From an archaeon (GTDB taxonomy: Archaea > Hydrothermarchaeota > Hydrothermarchaeia > Hydrothermarchaeales > Hydrothermarchaeaceae), in the NCBI GenBank assembly GCA_018830205.1, contig JAHJSX010000128.1, positions 1 to 5,149 of the forward strand: a DNA stretch of 5,149 nucleotides, written 5' to 3'. Under the pieces are notes generated by a model. It ran no database searches. It worked only from the letters and a program-made list of their open reading frames with translations, and was not told the origin of the DNA. Below, in pieces: positions 1 to 4,970 of the stretch (positions within the stretch are counted from its first letter, which is position 1; each line of letters starts with the position of its first letter). The translations under genes and the position numbers were made by a program.

Positions 1-204
1 CAGCCCCTTGCGGACCGCAGCTCAAAGGAGCTAAAGCACGCGGTTGACGAGCTGAAGGATATCTGCCTTTCAATGGGCGGGGATATCGCGGGCATCAGCG
101 AGAACCACCTGATAATGACTCCTCCGAACGTTAAAATCGAAAGGACCCCGGATACGCGCGATGAAAAATTCGCCGCGACCATGGCAAGGGCCCACAAGGA
201 CTAG
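1..204 (+). CDS. sepF: Archaeal SepF-like cell-division protein (DUF552), C-terminal part only
   Basis: The reading frame is open from base 1 to a TAG at 202-204, giving the last 67 residues of a protein whose start lies outside the window. A helix-like stretch (residues 9-25) is followed by GGDIAGI (26-32) and TPPNVKI (40-46). This order, a helix, then a Gly-Gly-Asp-Ile turn, then a strand ending in a TP..V motif, is what is seen at the end of the SepF core domain in bacteria and archaea. SepF is known to anchor FtsZ filaments to the membrane at the division site. The N-terminal membrane-binding helix cannot be checked here. ZPR1 starts five bases after the stop, so the two are probably co-transcribed. 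The assignment rests on a short C-terminal segment, so another DUF552 relative is possible. Confidence 0.7.
   Translation, partial: QPLADRSSKELKHAVDELKDICLSMGGDIAGISENHLIMTPPNVKIERTPDTRDEKFAATMARAHKD
196..200 (+). promoter_or_regulatory. Shine-Dalgarno-like AAGGA before ZPR1
   Basis: AAGGA lies inside the last codons of the upstream SepF-like gene, nine bases before the ATG at 210. It supports that ATG as the start of ZPR1 and fits translation from a shared transcript rather than from a separate promoter. Confidence 0.4.
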
Positions 205-209
205 TTTTT

Positions 210-692
210 ATGCAGCTGCTCTGTCCCGTCTGTGATGCGGCCGGGCTTGAACTGACCACCAACAGCCACGAGATAGCGTATTTTGGGGAGATCATGGAGA
301 CCATGACGAAGTGCCAGAAGTGCGGCTACCGGCACGTTGACGTTATGGTTTTGGGGGAGAAGGAGCCCTCAAGGTACACATTCAAGGCCGAGGGTACCGA
401 GGACTTGAATGTAAGGGTGGTGCGCTCAGGCAAATCAACGGTCGAGATAAAGGAGCTTGGCGTGAAGATTACGCCGGGGCCGGCAAACGAGGGCTACATC
501 TCGAATGTCGAGGGCGTCTTAACAAGAATCGAGGACATTGTTTTTATGCAGAAGGATTCTGAGCGTAAAAGGGCGCTTTTGGAAAAAATAAAAAAGGCAA
601 AAGAGGGGAAGTTTGCGTTCAATCTGAAAATCACAGACCCGAGCGGGAACAGCGCGATATTATCAGACAGGGCAAAGAAAGAGGGGATTTAG
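210..692 (+). CDS. ZPR1-type zinc-finger protein
   Basis: This 160-residue protein starts with a four-cysteine zinc finger, CPVC (5-8) and CQKCGYR (35-41), spaced C-x2-C-x26-C-x2-C as in the ZPR1 family. A beta-rich region follows, with the family-typical segments around residues 56-90 and GYISNVEGVLTRIED (95-109), and a lysine-rich helical stretch near 119-134. Eukaryotic ZPR1 carries two such modules and binds translation factor eEF1A as an assembly chaperone. Archaeal proteins have one module, which matches the length here. The archaeal role is not established, though a chaperone-like role in translation is a reasonable inference. The ATG five bases after the SepF-like stop puts the first cysteine at residue 5, as expected, so the start is secure. 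Family assignment is firm and function is not. Confidence 0.9.
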   Translation: MQLLCPVCDAAGLELTTNSHEIAYFGEIMETMTKCQKCGYRHVDVMVLGEKEPSRYTFKAEGTEDLNVRVVRSGKSTVEIKELGVKITPGPANEGYISNVEGVLTRIEDIVFMQKDSERKRALLEKIKKAKEGKFAFNLKITDPSGNSAILSDRAKKEGI

Positions 693-695
693 GAA

Positions 696-709
696 TCCCG
701 CAACTTTTT
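696..709 (+). repeat. 14-base direct repeat, copy 1 (TCCCGCAACTTTTT)
   Basis: This exact 14-mer recurs at 1397-1410. With one mismatch allowed, the match extends three more bases (C/T then AT). Both copies sit 3-5 bases after a TAG stop codon that is followed by GG. The copies bracket the AT-rich stretch holding the zinc-finger and SemiSWEET genes. Confidence 0.8.
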
Positions 710-724
710 CATTATTTCTTTTCA
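704..724 (+). terminator. Probable T-rich terminator after ZPR1
   Basis: Shortly after the ZPR1 stop the plus strand carries consecutive T runs: TTTTT at 705-709, then CATTATTTCTTTTC. Archaeal RNA polymerase is known to terminate at U-rich tracts without needing a strong hairpin, and I see no stable GC-rich hairpin here. The first T run is also part of the repeated 14-mer whose second copy looks like a TATA element, so this could instead be a relic or weak promoter. Confidence 0.4.
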
Positions 725-739
725 GGGAAACGATAGAGA

Positions 740-752
740 AGATTTATAAGCA
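740..752 (+). promoter_or_regulatory. TATA-box promoter for the small zinc-finger gene
   Basis: A TTTATAAG element at 743-750, preceded by the purine-rich sequence GAGAAGA, matches the archaeal TATA plus BRE pattern. Initiation about 25 bases downstream would fall near 770-775, giving a leader of about 30 bases that contains the ribosome binding site at 791-797. Confidence 0.6.
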
Positions 753-790
753 TAATTTCCAAAACATACTGTGCTATACTAAATAAAAAA

Positions 791-797
791 AGGTGAT
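791..797 (+). promoter_or_regulatory. Strong ribosome binding site AGGTGAT
   Basis: AGGTGAT complements the usual archaeal 16S rRNA 3' end and lies five bases before the ATG at 803, which fixes that start. An overlapping ATG at 799 is only one base from the site and would encode three codons before a stop, so it is unlikely to be used. This is the clearest ribosome binding site in the window. Most other genes here lack one. Confidence 0.75.
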
Positions 798-802
798 AAT
801 GA

Positions 803-1063
803 ATGCTTAAACCCCATGGCACATGCAAACTTTGCAAGTCAAGCGCATTTCTTAATTTTGCCGGCCTTTGCAAGAGATGCAATAAAAAAGAAGAAAGCGT
901 TGAGATAAAAGGGAAAGTTGCTGAAACACAGAAAAAGGCCTTAGAAGCACGAAAAGAAATGGAAGAGCAGCAAAAGGTTGAACTCGAAGAAACGCCGGCT
1001 TTGGAAGAAACGAGTGATGAAGCCGATGATAAGAAAAAAGAGGATGAAAAGGGCTCTAAATAA
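803..1063 (+). CDS. Small zinc-finger protein with a charged helical tail, function unknown
   Basis: This 86-residue protein has four cysteines arranged as CKLC (8-11) and CKRC (23-26), C-x2-C-x11-C-x2-C, a plausible compact zinc-binding knuckle. From residue 28 onward it is almost entirely Lys, Glu, Asp, Gln and Ala. Residues 33-65 look like a single charged helix or coiled coil, and the acidic-basic tail (66-86) is probably disordered. I do not recognise the family. The knuckle plus charged helix suggests binding to nucleic acid or ribosomes, but that is inference. It has its own TATA promoter and a strong ribosome binding site, which argues that it is a real and possibly well-expressed gene. 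Its codons are strongly A-rich compared with the neighbouring housekeeping genes. A serine-rich open frame on the opposite strand (712-1086) is only a shadow of this lysine/glutamate-rich sequence. Confidence 0.75.
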   Translation: MLKPHGTCKLCKSSAFLNFAGLCKRCNKKEESVEIKGKVAETQKKALEARKEMEEQQKVELEETPALEETSDEADDKKKEDEKGSK

Positions 1064-1077
1064 TAAAACCTCTTTTT
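1035..1077 (+). terminator. Inverted repeat ending in a T run, possible terminator of the zinc-finger gene
   Basis: AAAAAGAGG (1035-1043) is exactly complementary to CCTCTTTTT (1069-1077), a 9-base-pair stem around a 25-base loop that contains the stop codon. The 3' arm ends in five T residues. The stem is A-U rich and the loop is large, so the T run alone may do the work. Confidence 0.35.
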
Positions 1078-1099
1078 GTGATCCACGGATATAGGTCAA

Positions 1100-1115
1100 C
1101 GAAAAGATATTTTAC
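1100..1115 (+). promoter_or_regulatory. BRE/TATA promoter for SemiSWEET, probably leaderless
   Basis: CGAAAAG (1100-1106) followed by ATATTTTA (1107-1114) resembles an archaeal BRE plus TATA box. The expected initiation point about 26 bases from its centre is close to 1136, right at the ATG at 1137. No ribosome binding site is seen, so a leaderless transcript starting at that ATG fits. Confidence 0.5.
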
Positions 1116-1136
1116 TTGAAGCCCAATGTAAGACCA

Positions 1137-1391
1137 ATGGCATATATTGAGTTTTTAGGATTCGCTGCCGGATTTTTTACTACGCTGGCCTTTTTGCCCC
1201 AGGTTATTAAGATATATAGGACTAAATCCACCAAGGACATCTCAGCGGGCATGTTTTTTATTCTTACACTTGGACTTTCGTTGTGGATAATATATGGAGC
1301 CAGCATTGGTTCACTCCCAATAATCATTGCAAACACGGCAACAGTGTTGATTGTTTTTATCATTATTATATTCAAGCTAAAATACGGTTAG
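1137..1391 (+). CDS. SemiSWEET sugar transporter (MtN3/saliva, PQ-loop family)
   Basis: This 84-residue protein is predicted to have three membrane helices (about 3-20, 37-55 and 60-79), the single triple-helix bundle typical of SemiSWEETs, which dimerise to form a sugar channel or uniporter. The PQ motif is at 21-22, followed by the conserved loop IKIYRTKSTKDIS (24-36). W50 and N66 have the 16-residue spacing of the sugar-facing Trp and Asn pair in known SemiSWEETs. The sequence ends just after helix 3 in KLKYG, also typical. A TTG at 1116 would add seven residues, but the ATG at 1137 gives the usual short N-terminus and fits a leaderless promoter. The likely role is low-affinity passive sugar movement across the membrane; the substrate cannot be read from sequence. 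Its AT-rich codon use differs from ZPR1 and NIP7 on either side. Confidence 0.88.
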   Translation: MAYIEFLGFAAGFFTTLAFLPQVIKIYRTKSTKDISAGMFFILTLGLSLWIIYGASIGSLPIIIANTATVLIVFIIIIFKLKYG

Positions 1392-1396
1392 GCCGT

Positions 1397-1410
1397 TCCC
1401 GCAACTTTTT
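1397..1410 (+). repeat. 14-base direct repeat, copy 2 (TCCCGCAACTTTTT)
   Basis: Identical to 696-709 and lying five bases after the SemiSWEET stop. This copy runs into TTATG and forms the likely BRE/TATA promoter of the NIP7-like gene. Confidence 0.8.
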
Positions 1411-1414
1411 TATG
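1400..1414 (+). promoter_or_regulatory. BRE/TATA promoter of the NIP7-FKBP operon
   Basis: CGCAAC followed by TTTTTTATG resembles a BRE and TATA element. The TAT at 1411 is 30 bases before the ATG at 1441, the spacing expected for a leaderless transcript. A weak AGGA at 1430-1433 could be an alternative ribosome binding site. Confidence 0.5.
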
Positions 1415-1440
1415 TTTTTTAATTGATTTAGGACTTGAAT

Positions 1441-1923
1441 ATGAAGGTAAGAGAGATAAACGAAAGGGAAAAGGAGATAATCGGGAAGCTGAACGTTGAG
1501 TTCGGCGTCGATATATTTGATATCCTCAAAGGCATGAAAATCATTGTCTCAGGGCGCCGGGAGGTGTCCGCGGTCGCGCCTGATGCCTACAGGGCCCTAA
1601 AAAGCATGGAGCGCGACCCGTATTCGGCGGGCCTGCGCCTTGGCAAGATAAAAAAGGAGAAGTTCGATTTGGCCCTTGAAGGGGCGGCAATCATAGCCCC
1701 GCATTCCCCCAAGAAAGTCGTCCTTGACCAGAAGCAGGAACAGTTAGTTTTATATGGGGGGGACGTTAGGAGTAAGACCGCTATAAAAAAGAGCGGGCTT
1801 CAAGACGGCGAGCGGTGCTTTTTAGTCAACGAAAATATGGAAAATATAGCAATAGGAAGAATTGAAAACGATAAAATTATCAATGTAAGAGATAGAGGAC
1901 ACTACCTAAGGAGCGGAAGATAA
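1441..1923 (+). CDS. NIP7-like PUA-domain RNA-binding protein
   Basis: This 160-residue protein has an alpha/beta N-terminal half (1-88) and a C-terminal PUA domain (about 90-160). The segments LRLGKIKKEKFDL (65-77), an LAP-like IIAPHSPKKVV (84-94) and EQLVLYGGDV (100-109) line up with eukaryotic NIP7 segments (GKFTKTHKF, LAPYAKYKVW and E..FLYGN.V), and length is close to the family's. NIP7 is known in eukaryotes for late 60S subunit assembly and rRNA processing. Archaeal members bind RNA through the PUA domain, so a role in large-subunit rRNA maturation is likely. The ATG at 1441 is preferred to the TTG at 1435 because it suits the leaderless promoter. The stop overlaps the FKBP start by one base (TAATG), implying coupled translation. 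Other small archaeal PUA proteins are the main alternative identity. Confidence 0.8.
   Translation: MKVREINEREKEIIGKLNVEFGVDIFDILKGMKIIVSGRREVSAVAPDAYRALKSMERDPYSAGLRLGKIKKEKFDLALEGAAIIAPHSPKKVVLDQKQEQLVLYGGDVRSKTAIKKSGLQDGERCFLVNENMENIAIGRIENDKIINVRDRGHYLRSGR
1908..1913 (+). promoter_or_regulatory. Ribosome binding site AAGGAG for FKBP
   Basis: AAGGAG lies within the end of the NIP7-like gene, nine bases before the FKBP ATG at 1923. It supports that start and translation from the shared message. Confidence 0.55.
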
Positions 1924-2672
1924 TGGTTTTGGAAACAGGCGATTTTGTAAGAATAAACTACACAGGCAAGATAAAGGAATCGGGAGAGGTATTTGACACA
2001 ACGCTTGAGAAAGTGGCAAAGGACAGCGAAATCTATGATGAGAAGGTCAAGTTCAAGCCGGCCCCAATGGTCATAGGCGCGGGGCACGCGATAAAGGGGC
2101 TTGACGAAGGACTTTTGAAGATGGAAGTGGGCGAGAAAAAGAAATTCGATATCTCCCCTGAGAAGGGTTACGGCGCAAGGGACCCAAATCTTGTGAAGGT
2201 CGTCCCGCTAAAGGAGTTCAAGAAGCAGGGCCTGAGGCCCGTTCCAGGAATGAGGTTTGAAGCCGATGGAAGAGTAGGAAAGGTCCAGAGCGTTGGCGGA
2301 GGGCGTGTCAGGATTGACTTCAACTACGGCCTTGCAGGCCGCGCCCTTGATTATGAGGTCACGGTCGAGGAAAAGATAAACAAGACAGAAGAAAAAATCA
2401 GGCTCCTTTTGGAATACCATTTCCCATACGCGGAACCAAACGACCATGAGATAAAGATGACAGGAAAGAAGGCCACAATCACCCTTGCAGAGCTTGTGAA
2501 AATCAAAAAGGAAGCCATCATAGGCAAGCACACCGCCACAATGGACATATTCAAGTTTTTAGACGCAGTGGACGGCGTAGAATTCGTGGAGGCCTTCAAA
2601 AGGCCACAAAAAGCGCCAAAGAAGGAAACTGCCAAGCCGCCAGCCAAAAAGGCGAAGCCGAAAAAGAGCTAA
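1923..2672 (+). CDS. Long archaeal FKBP-type peptidyl-prolyl isomerase with insert-in-flap domain
   Basis: This 249-residue protein catalyses cis-trans isomerisation of proline bonds and, by family, acts as a cytosolic folding chaperone. The split FKBP core is visible: VRINYTGKI (9-17), GEVFDTT (21-27), PMVIGAGHAIKGLDEGL (48-64) and SPEKGYGARD (78-87). Active-site positions Y13, F24, D25, V50, I51 and Y83 are retained. The insert-in-flap chaperone domain lies at about 88-132, and the core closes with DFNYGLAGRALDYEVTV (132-148). A further domain (about 150-226) is typical of the long archaeal type. The tail (228-249) is rich in Lys, Pro and Ala, unlike the His/Cys metal-binding tail of bacterial SlyD, and might contact RNA or ribosomes (inference). 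There is no signal peptide. It is coupled to the NIP7-like gene upstream and converges with UPF0179, the two stop codons overlapping. Confidence 0.92.
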   Translation: MVLETGDFVRINYTGKIKESGEVFDTTLEKVAKDSEIYDEKVKFKPAPMVIGAGHAIKGLDEGLLKMEVGEKKKFDISPEKGYGARDPNLVKVVPLKEFKKQGLRPVPGMRFEADGRVGKVQSVGGGRVRIDFNYGLAGRALDYEVTVEEKINKTEEKIRLLLEYHFPYAEPNDHEIKMTGKKATITLAELVKIKKEAIIGKHTATMDIFKFLDAVDGVEFVEAFKRPQKAPKKETAKPPAKKAKPKKS

Positions 2673-3094
2673 AGCTTCTTGAGGCTTACGAGCACAAGGT
2701 TTTGCCCTTTCTCGCAGTTGATTTTTCCAACGGAATCCACTATTTTGCATGGGTCTCCGAGAGTAAGCCCCTCAGGTTTGCAGTGTTTCATGTTTTTGCA
2801 TAATAGGTTGTCGCAGGTTACGGGCTCAAAATTGATTTTTGACCCGGGGTAGACCTTCCGCCGGTCAATGGCAGCAGGCATGTCGCATTCCGTTACCTCA
2901 ACGACTGTGGCACGACCTGCTATCAAGCACTCGTGCTCTTTGTCGCGGACACCTGTTACCCGGTATCTTTTCCCGCGCTCAAGGTTTACGCAGGCTTTAG
3001 CAATCTTGCAAGTACGGCATTCGTCCGCTTCCCCGTAGTTTACAAACTCATAGCCGACTTTTGCCAGCTTTGAGTCAACAAGTGTGAGTTTCAT
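2669..3094 (-). CDS. UPF0179 family cysteine-rich protein
   Basis: This 141-residue protein matches the archaeal UPF0179 pattern: KLAKVGYEFVNYG (9-21), ECRTCKIAKACVNLERGKRY (25-44), VRDKEHEC (49-56), then CDNLLCKNMKHCKPEGL (94-110) and a final INCEKGQNL (125-133). It contains ten cysteines (26, 29, 35, 56, 70, 94, 99, 105, 116, 127). The C-x2-C-x5-C and C-x4-C-x5-C groups suggest two metal sites, zinc or iron-sulphur. No biochemical function is established for the family. Its ATG overlaps the stop of glycerol-1-phosphate dehydrogenase in an ATGA junction, so translation is probably coupled to a lipid-synthesis enzyme. Whether it acts in that pathway is open. Its TAG stop shares bases with the FKBP TAA on the other strand. 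Confidence 0.88.
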   Translation of the reverse strand: MKLTLVDSKLAKVGYEFVNYGEADECRTCKIAKACVNLERGKRYRVTGVRDKEHECLIAGRATVVEVTECDMPAAIDRRKVYPGSKINFEPVTCDNLLCKNMKHCKPEGLTLGDPCKIVDSVGKINCEKGQNLVLVSLKKL

Positions 3095-4146
3095 CGAATC
3101 ACTTCGGTTTCATGCGCCAATTTTTGCGCGCTTTCCCTGTCAAGAGGTTTGTGTTCAAGGATTGTGTACCTGTGGGACCTTATCTCGCCTGCCTTCAAAA
3201 GCGCATTTACAATTATATCCTCTCCAAGCCCAATCTCTTTTGCGTTTGTGGGGGCGCCAATCCGCGCCAAGGCATCCCTTATCATGCGCCAGTCGCCTCC
3301 ATGCAGATGCATCATCATGATGGTCCCAAGCCCGCACTGCTCGCCGTGCAGAGCGCCTCCTGGTGCGATTATGTCAAGGGCATGGCTGAACTTGTGCTCA
3401 GAGCCGCTTGCAGGCCTTGAGGAGCCTGCTATGCTCATGGCAACGCCTGATGAGATAAGTGCCTTTACAACCTTTCTCGTGCCCTCGTCGGTGCGCTCTG
3501 CAACCACGTCGCAGGAGTCCATTATTATCTTTGCAGTCATTCTTGAAAGGGCAATCGAGTACTCGCTTACCTCTTCGCCTTTTACCTTCTGCGCAAGCTC
3601 CCAGTCCATTGTCGATGTGTACTTGGATATTATGTCCCCGCACCCGCTTGCGTACAGGCGGTATGGGGAATTTTTTATAATCTCGATGTCGGCGAGCACG
3701 CCGAATGGTGAGTGGGCCTCAATTGAGACAGAACCGCTCTCCGCTTTTATGGAGGCCCGGGATGACGCTATGCCGTCATGTGAGGCAGCTGTTGGGATGC
3801 TCAAGAACTCAAGGTGGCTGTTTTTGCTTGCAAGCTTTGCGACGTCAATCGCCTTTCCGCCCCCGACGCCTATTACAAAGTCGCAGTCTTTGGCCGAGGC
3901 TGTGATTCTCTCGACCTCGCTTTTTGTTGCATCGCTTATCAGCTCAACTCGAGTATCGTGGCGTTCGCGGAGCACATCATCGCACTTTTTCCCGGCGATT
4001 TCAAAAGTAGTCTCATCCGCCACAATGAGCGCCACGCCGGCTAGTTTCAGCTCTTCGAGCAGGATATTGAGTTCAGAGATTGCGCCGCTTCCTACCAGCA
4101 CTGCCCTTGGGAGGCCCATGAACTTGGACTTGAATTCCATGGGCAT
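3091..4146 (-). CDS. egsA: sn-glycerol-1-phosphate dehydrogenase [NAD(P)+]
   Basis: This enzyme reduces dihydroxyacetone phosphate to sn-glycerol-1-phosphate, the backbone of archaeal ether lipids and the committed source of their stereochemistry. The 351-residue length is normal. The nucleotide-binding GVGGGKAIDVAK is at 93-104, followed by SIPTAASHDGIAS (116-128). Expected zinc ligands are present: D171 in GCGD, H251 in GSEHKFSHALD and H267 in LHGEQ. It acts in the cytosol, next to membrane lipid synthesis. It heads a two-gene operon with UPF0179 (four-base overlap). The start could be the ATG at 4146 or the one two codons in, at 4140. No ribosome binding site is seen, and the spacing from the AT-rich element at 4161-4170 slightly favours 4140 for a leaderless message. 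The divergent DUF63 gene starts 46 bases upstream. Confidence 0.95.
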   Translation of the reverse strand: MPMEFKSKFMGLPRAVLVGSGAISELNILLEELKLAGVALIVADETTFEIAGKKCDDVLRERHDTRVELISDATKSEVERITASAKDCDFVIGVGGGKAIDVAKLASKNSHLEFLSIPTAASHDGIASSRASIKAESGSVSIEAHSPFGVLADIEIIKNSPYRLYASGCGDIISKYTSTMDWELAQKVKGEEVSEYSIALSRMTAKIIMDSCDVVAERTDEGTRKVVKALISSGVAMSIAGSSRPASGSEHKFSHALDIIAPGGALHGEQCGLGTIMMMHLHGGDWRMIRDALARIGAPTNAKEIGLGEDIIVNALLKAGEIRSHRYTILEHKPLDRESAQKLAHETEVIR

Positions 4147-4155
4147 ATTATCGAC

Positions 4156-4172
4156 ACAAACTTTTATGTATC
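4156..4172. promoter_or_regulatory. Overlapping divergent promoter core for egsA and DUF63
   Basis: The 46-base gap between the two divergent starts holds one clear AT-rich core, CTTTTATGTA at 4161-4170. On the plus strand, ACAAAC then TTTTATG forms a BRE/TATA-like element, with the TAT at 4165 lying 28 bases before the DUF63 ATG at 4193. On the minus strand the same bases read GGAAAGATACATAAAAG, also BRE/TATA-like, with its centre about 26 bases before the ATG at 4140. Both genes would then be leaderless and share, or compete for, one site. Confidence 0.45.
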
Positions 4173-4192
4173 TTTCCTTTGAAGAATGCCTT

Positions 4193-4969
4193 ATGGCATC
4201 ATATACTCCTCAAGACTACCTGGTTTATTTCGCGATACTCCTCGTTATACTCTGGTTCTTTTCAAATATCGTCTTCAAGCGAATTGAATTTGACGACAAG
4301 TTCCTCATAATTGCCGTGCCGTATTTTATGTTCGGCCTCGCGCTTCGGATGCTCGCGGATGTCGGTGTTGTCGAGCGAAGCAAGCTCTGGAATATCACGC
4401 CGGGGGTGCACGTTGTTACGCTTGTCGCAGGAATTATCGGCATTGGCATTGGGCTATTAATCCATAAGAAATATGGAAGTGAGTACTGGAAGTTCCCGGT
4501 AGTCGCAGGCACCATTCTTGCTCTCATCACCAATTACCATCTTGCCATACATATCAACCACCCCCTGCGAATCCTTTACCCATTCGTGCTTGCTGTGGCA
4601 ATCACAGGCGTGATATATCTTGCATCCGGGGCTTCAAAGAGAACGGAAATATTCAAAATGCCGGGCAACATTGCCATAATATTCGCGCACATGCTTGACG
4701 GCTCTGCAACGTTCATCGGGATTGAGTACTACCATTTTGTAGAGGAGCACCTGCTCCCTGACATCCTGATTGGGCTTGCCGGGAGCGCGCTTGTAATGAT
4801 TCCGCTTAAAATCGTTGTGGTTTTGCCGATACTTTACATCGTTGAGAAGTGGAGGGTTGAGGAGGGTGCGGATAAGACGCAGGAATATTTGATATTGAAG
4901 TTCGTCCTGTTCGTACTTGGCTTTGGGCCGGGACTGCGGGACGCAATACTTCCGGGGACGTTGATGTAA
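4193..4969 (+). CDS. DUF63 family polytopic membrane protein
   Basis: This 258-residue protein has about seven or eight hydrophobic helices (about 10-28, 36-55, 72-90, 101-118, 126-144, 159-176, 190-215 and 233-246). Recognisable DUF63 segments are PYFMFGLALRMLAD (43-56), HMLDGSATFIGIEYYHFVEE (166-185) and the C-terminal GFGPGLRDAI (243-252). The conserved Arg, Asp, His and Glu within or near membrane helices suggest an enzyme or transporter rather than a structural protein, but no function is established. The ATG at 4193 is chosen because upstream sequence in the same frame lies antisense to egsA; that frame is open back to 3149 by chance. It has its own promoter, divergent from egsA. The next gene, a putative lipoprotein, starts one base after its stop, so the two are likely co-transcribed. 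Confidence 0.87.
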   Translation: MASYTPQDYLVYFAILLVILWFFSNIVFKRIEFDDKFLIIAVPYFMFGLALRMLADVGVVERSKLWNITPGVHVVTLVAGIIGIGIGLLIHKKYGSEYWKFPVVAGTILALITNYHLAIHINHPLRILYPFVLAVAITGVIYLASGASKRTEIFKMPGNIAIIFAHMLDGSATFIGIEYYHFVEEHLLPDILIGLAGSALVMIPLKIVVVLPILYIVEKWRVEEGADKTQEYLILKFVLFVLGFGPGLRDAILPGTLM

Positions 4970-4970
4970 G

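Noticed and set aside
693..802. Search for a tRNA, small RNA or CRISPR-like repeat in this gap and in the gaps at 1064-1136 and 1392-1440.
   Set aside because: I saw no cloverleaf, no GC-rich stable fold and no spaced repeat series. Promoter and T-rich terminator signals account for these gaps.
799..810. A three-codon minigene (ATG AAT GCT TAA) overlapping the zinc-finger start in another frame.
   Set aside because: It is only one base after the ribosome binding site, while the ATG at 803 has proper spacing. It is most likely chance.
712..1086. A minus-strand 124-codon frame, rich in Ser and Phe.
   Set aside because: It is the complement of the Lys/Glu-rich zinc-finger gene, whose repetitive purine codons keep the opposite strand open. 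It has no promoter or ribosome binding site of its own.
1112..1375. A minus-strand hydrophobic frame opposite SemiSWEET.
   Set aside because: It mirrors a membrane-protein gene with every SemiSWEET signature on the plus strand, and antisense frames of such genes are often open and hydrophobic.
2208..2531. Minus-strand open frames within the FKBP gene, here and at 2351-2647 and 1902-2087.
   Set aside because: They lie inside a complete FKBP with all its motifs, show no domain and have no initiation signals.
2667..2676. AGCT-AA-AGCT as a bidirectional terminator hairpin at the FKBP/UPF0179 junction.
   Set aside because: AGCT is itself a palindrome, the loop would be two bases, and no T run follows on either strand.
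3149..4192. A long plus-strand open frame opposite egsA that runs in frame into DUF63 (606 codons in total).
   Set aside because: The first 348 codons are antisense to a clear egsA gene and encode no recognisable domain. DUF63 homology begins at the ATG at 4193, with a promoter-like element just before it. A gene finder could wrongly call one long fusion protein here.
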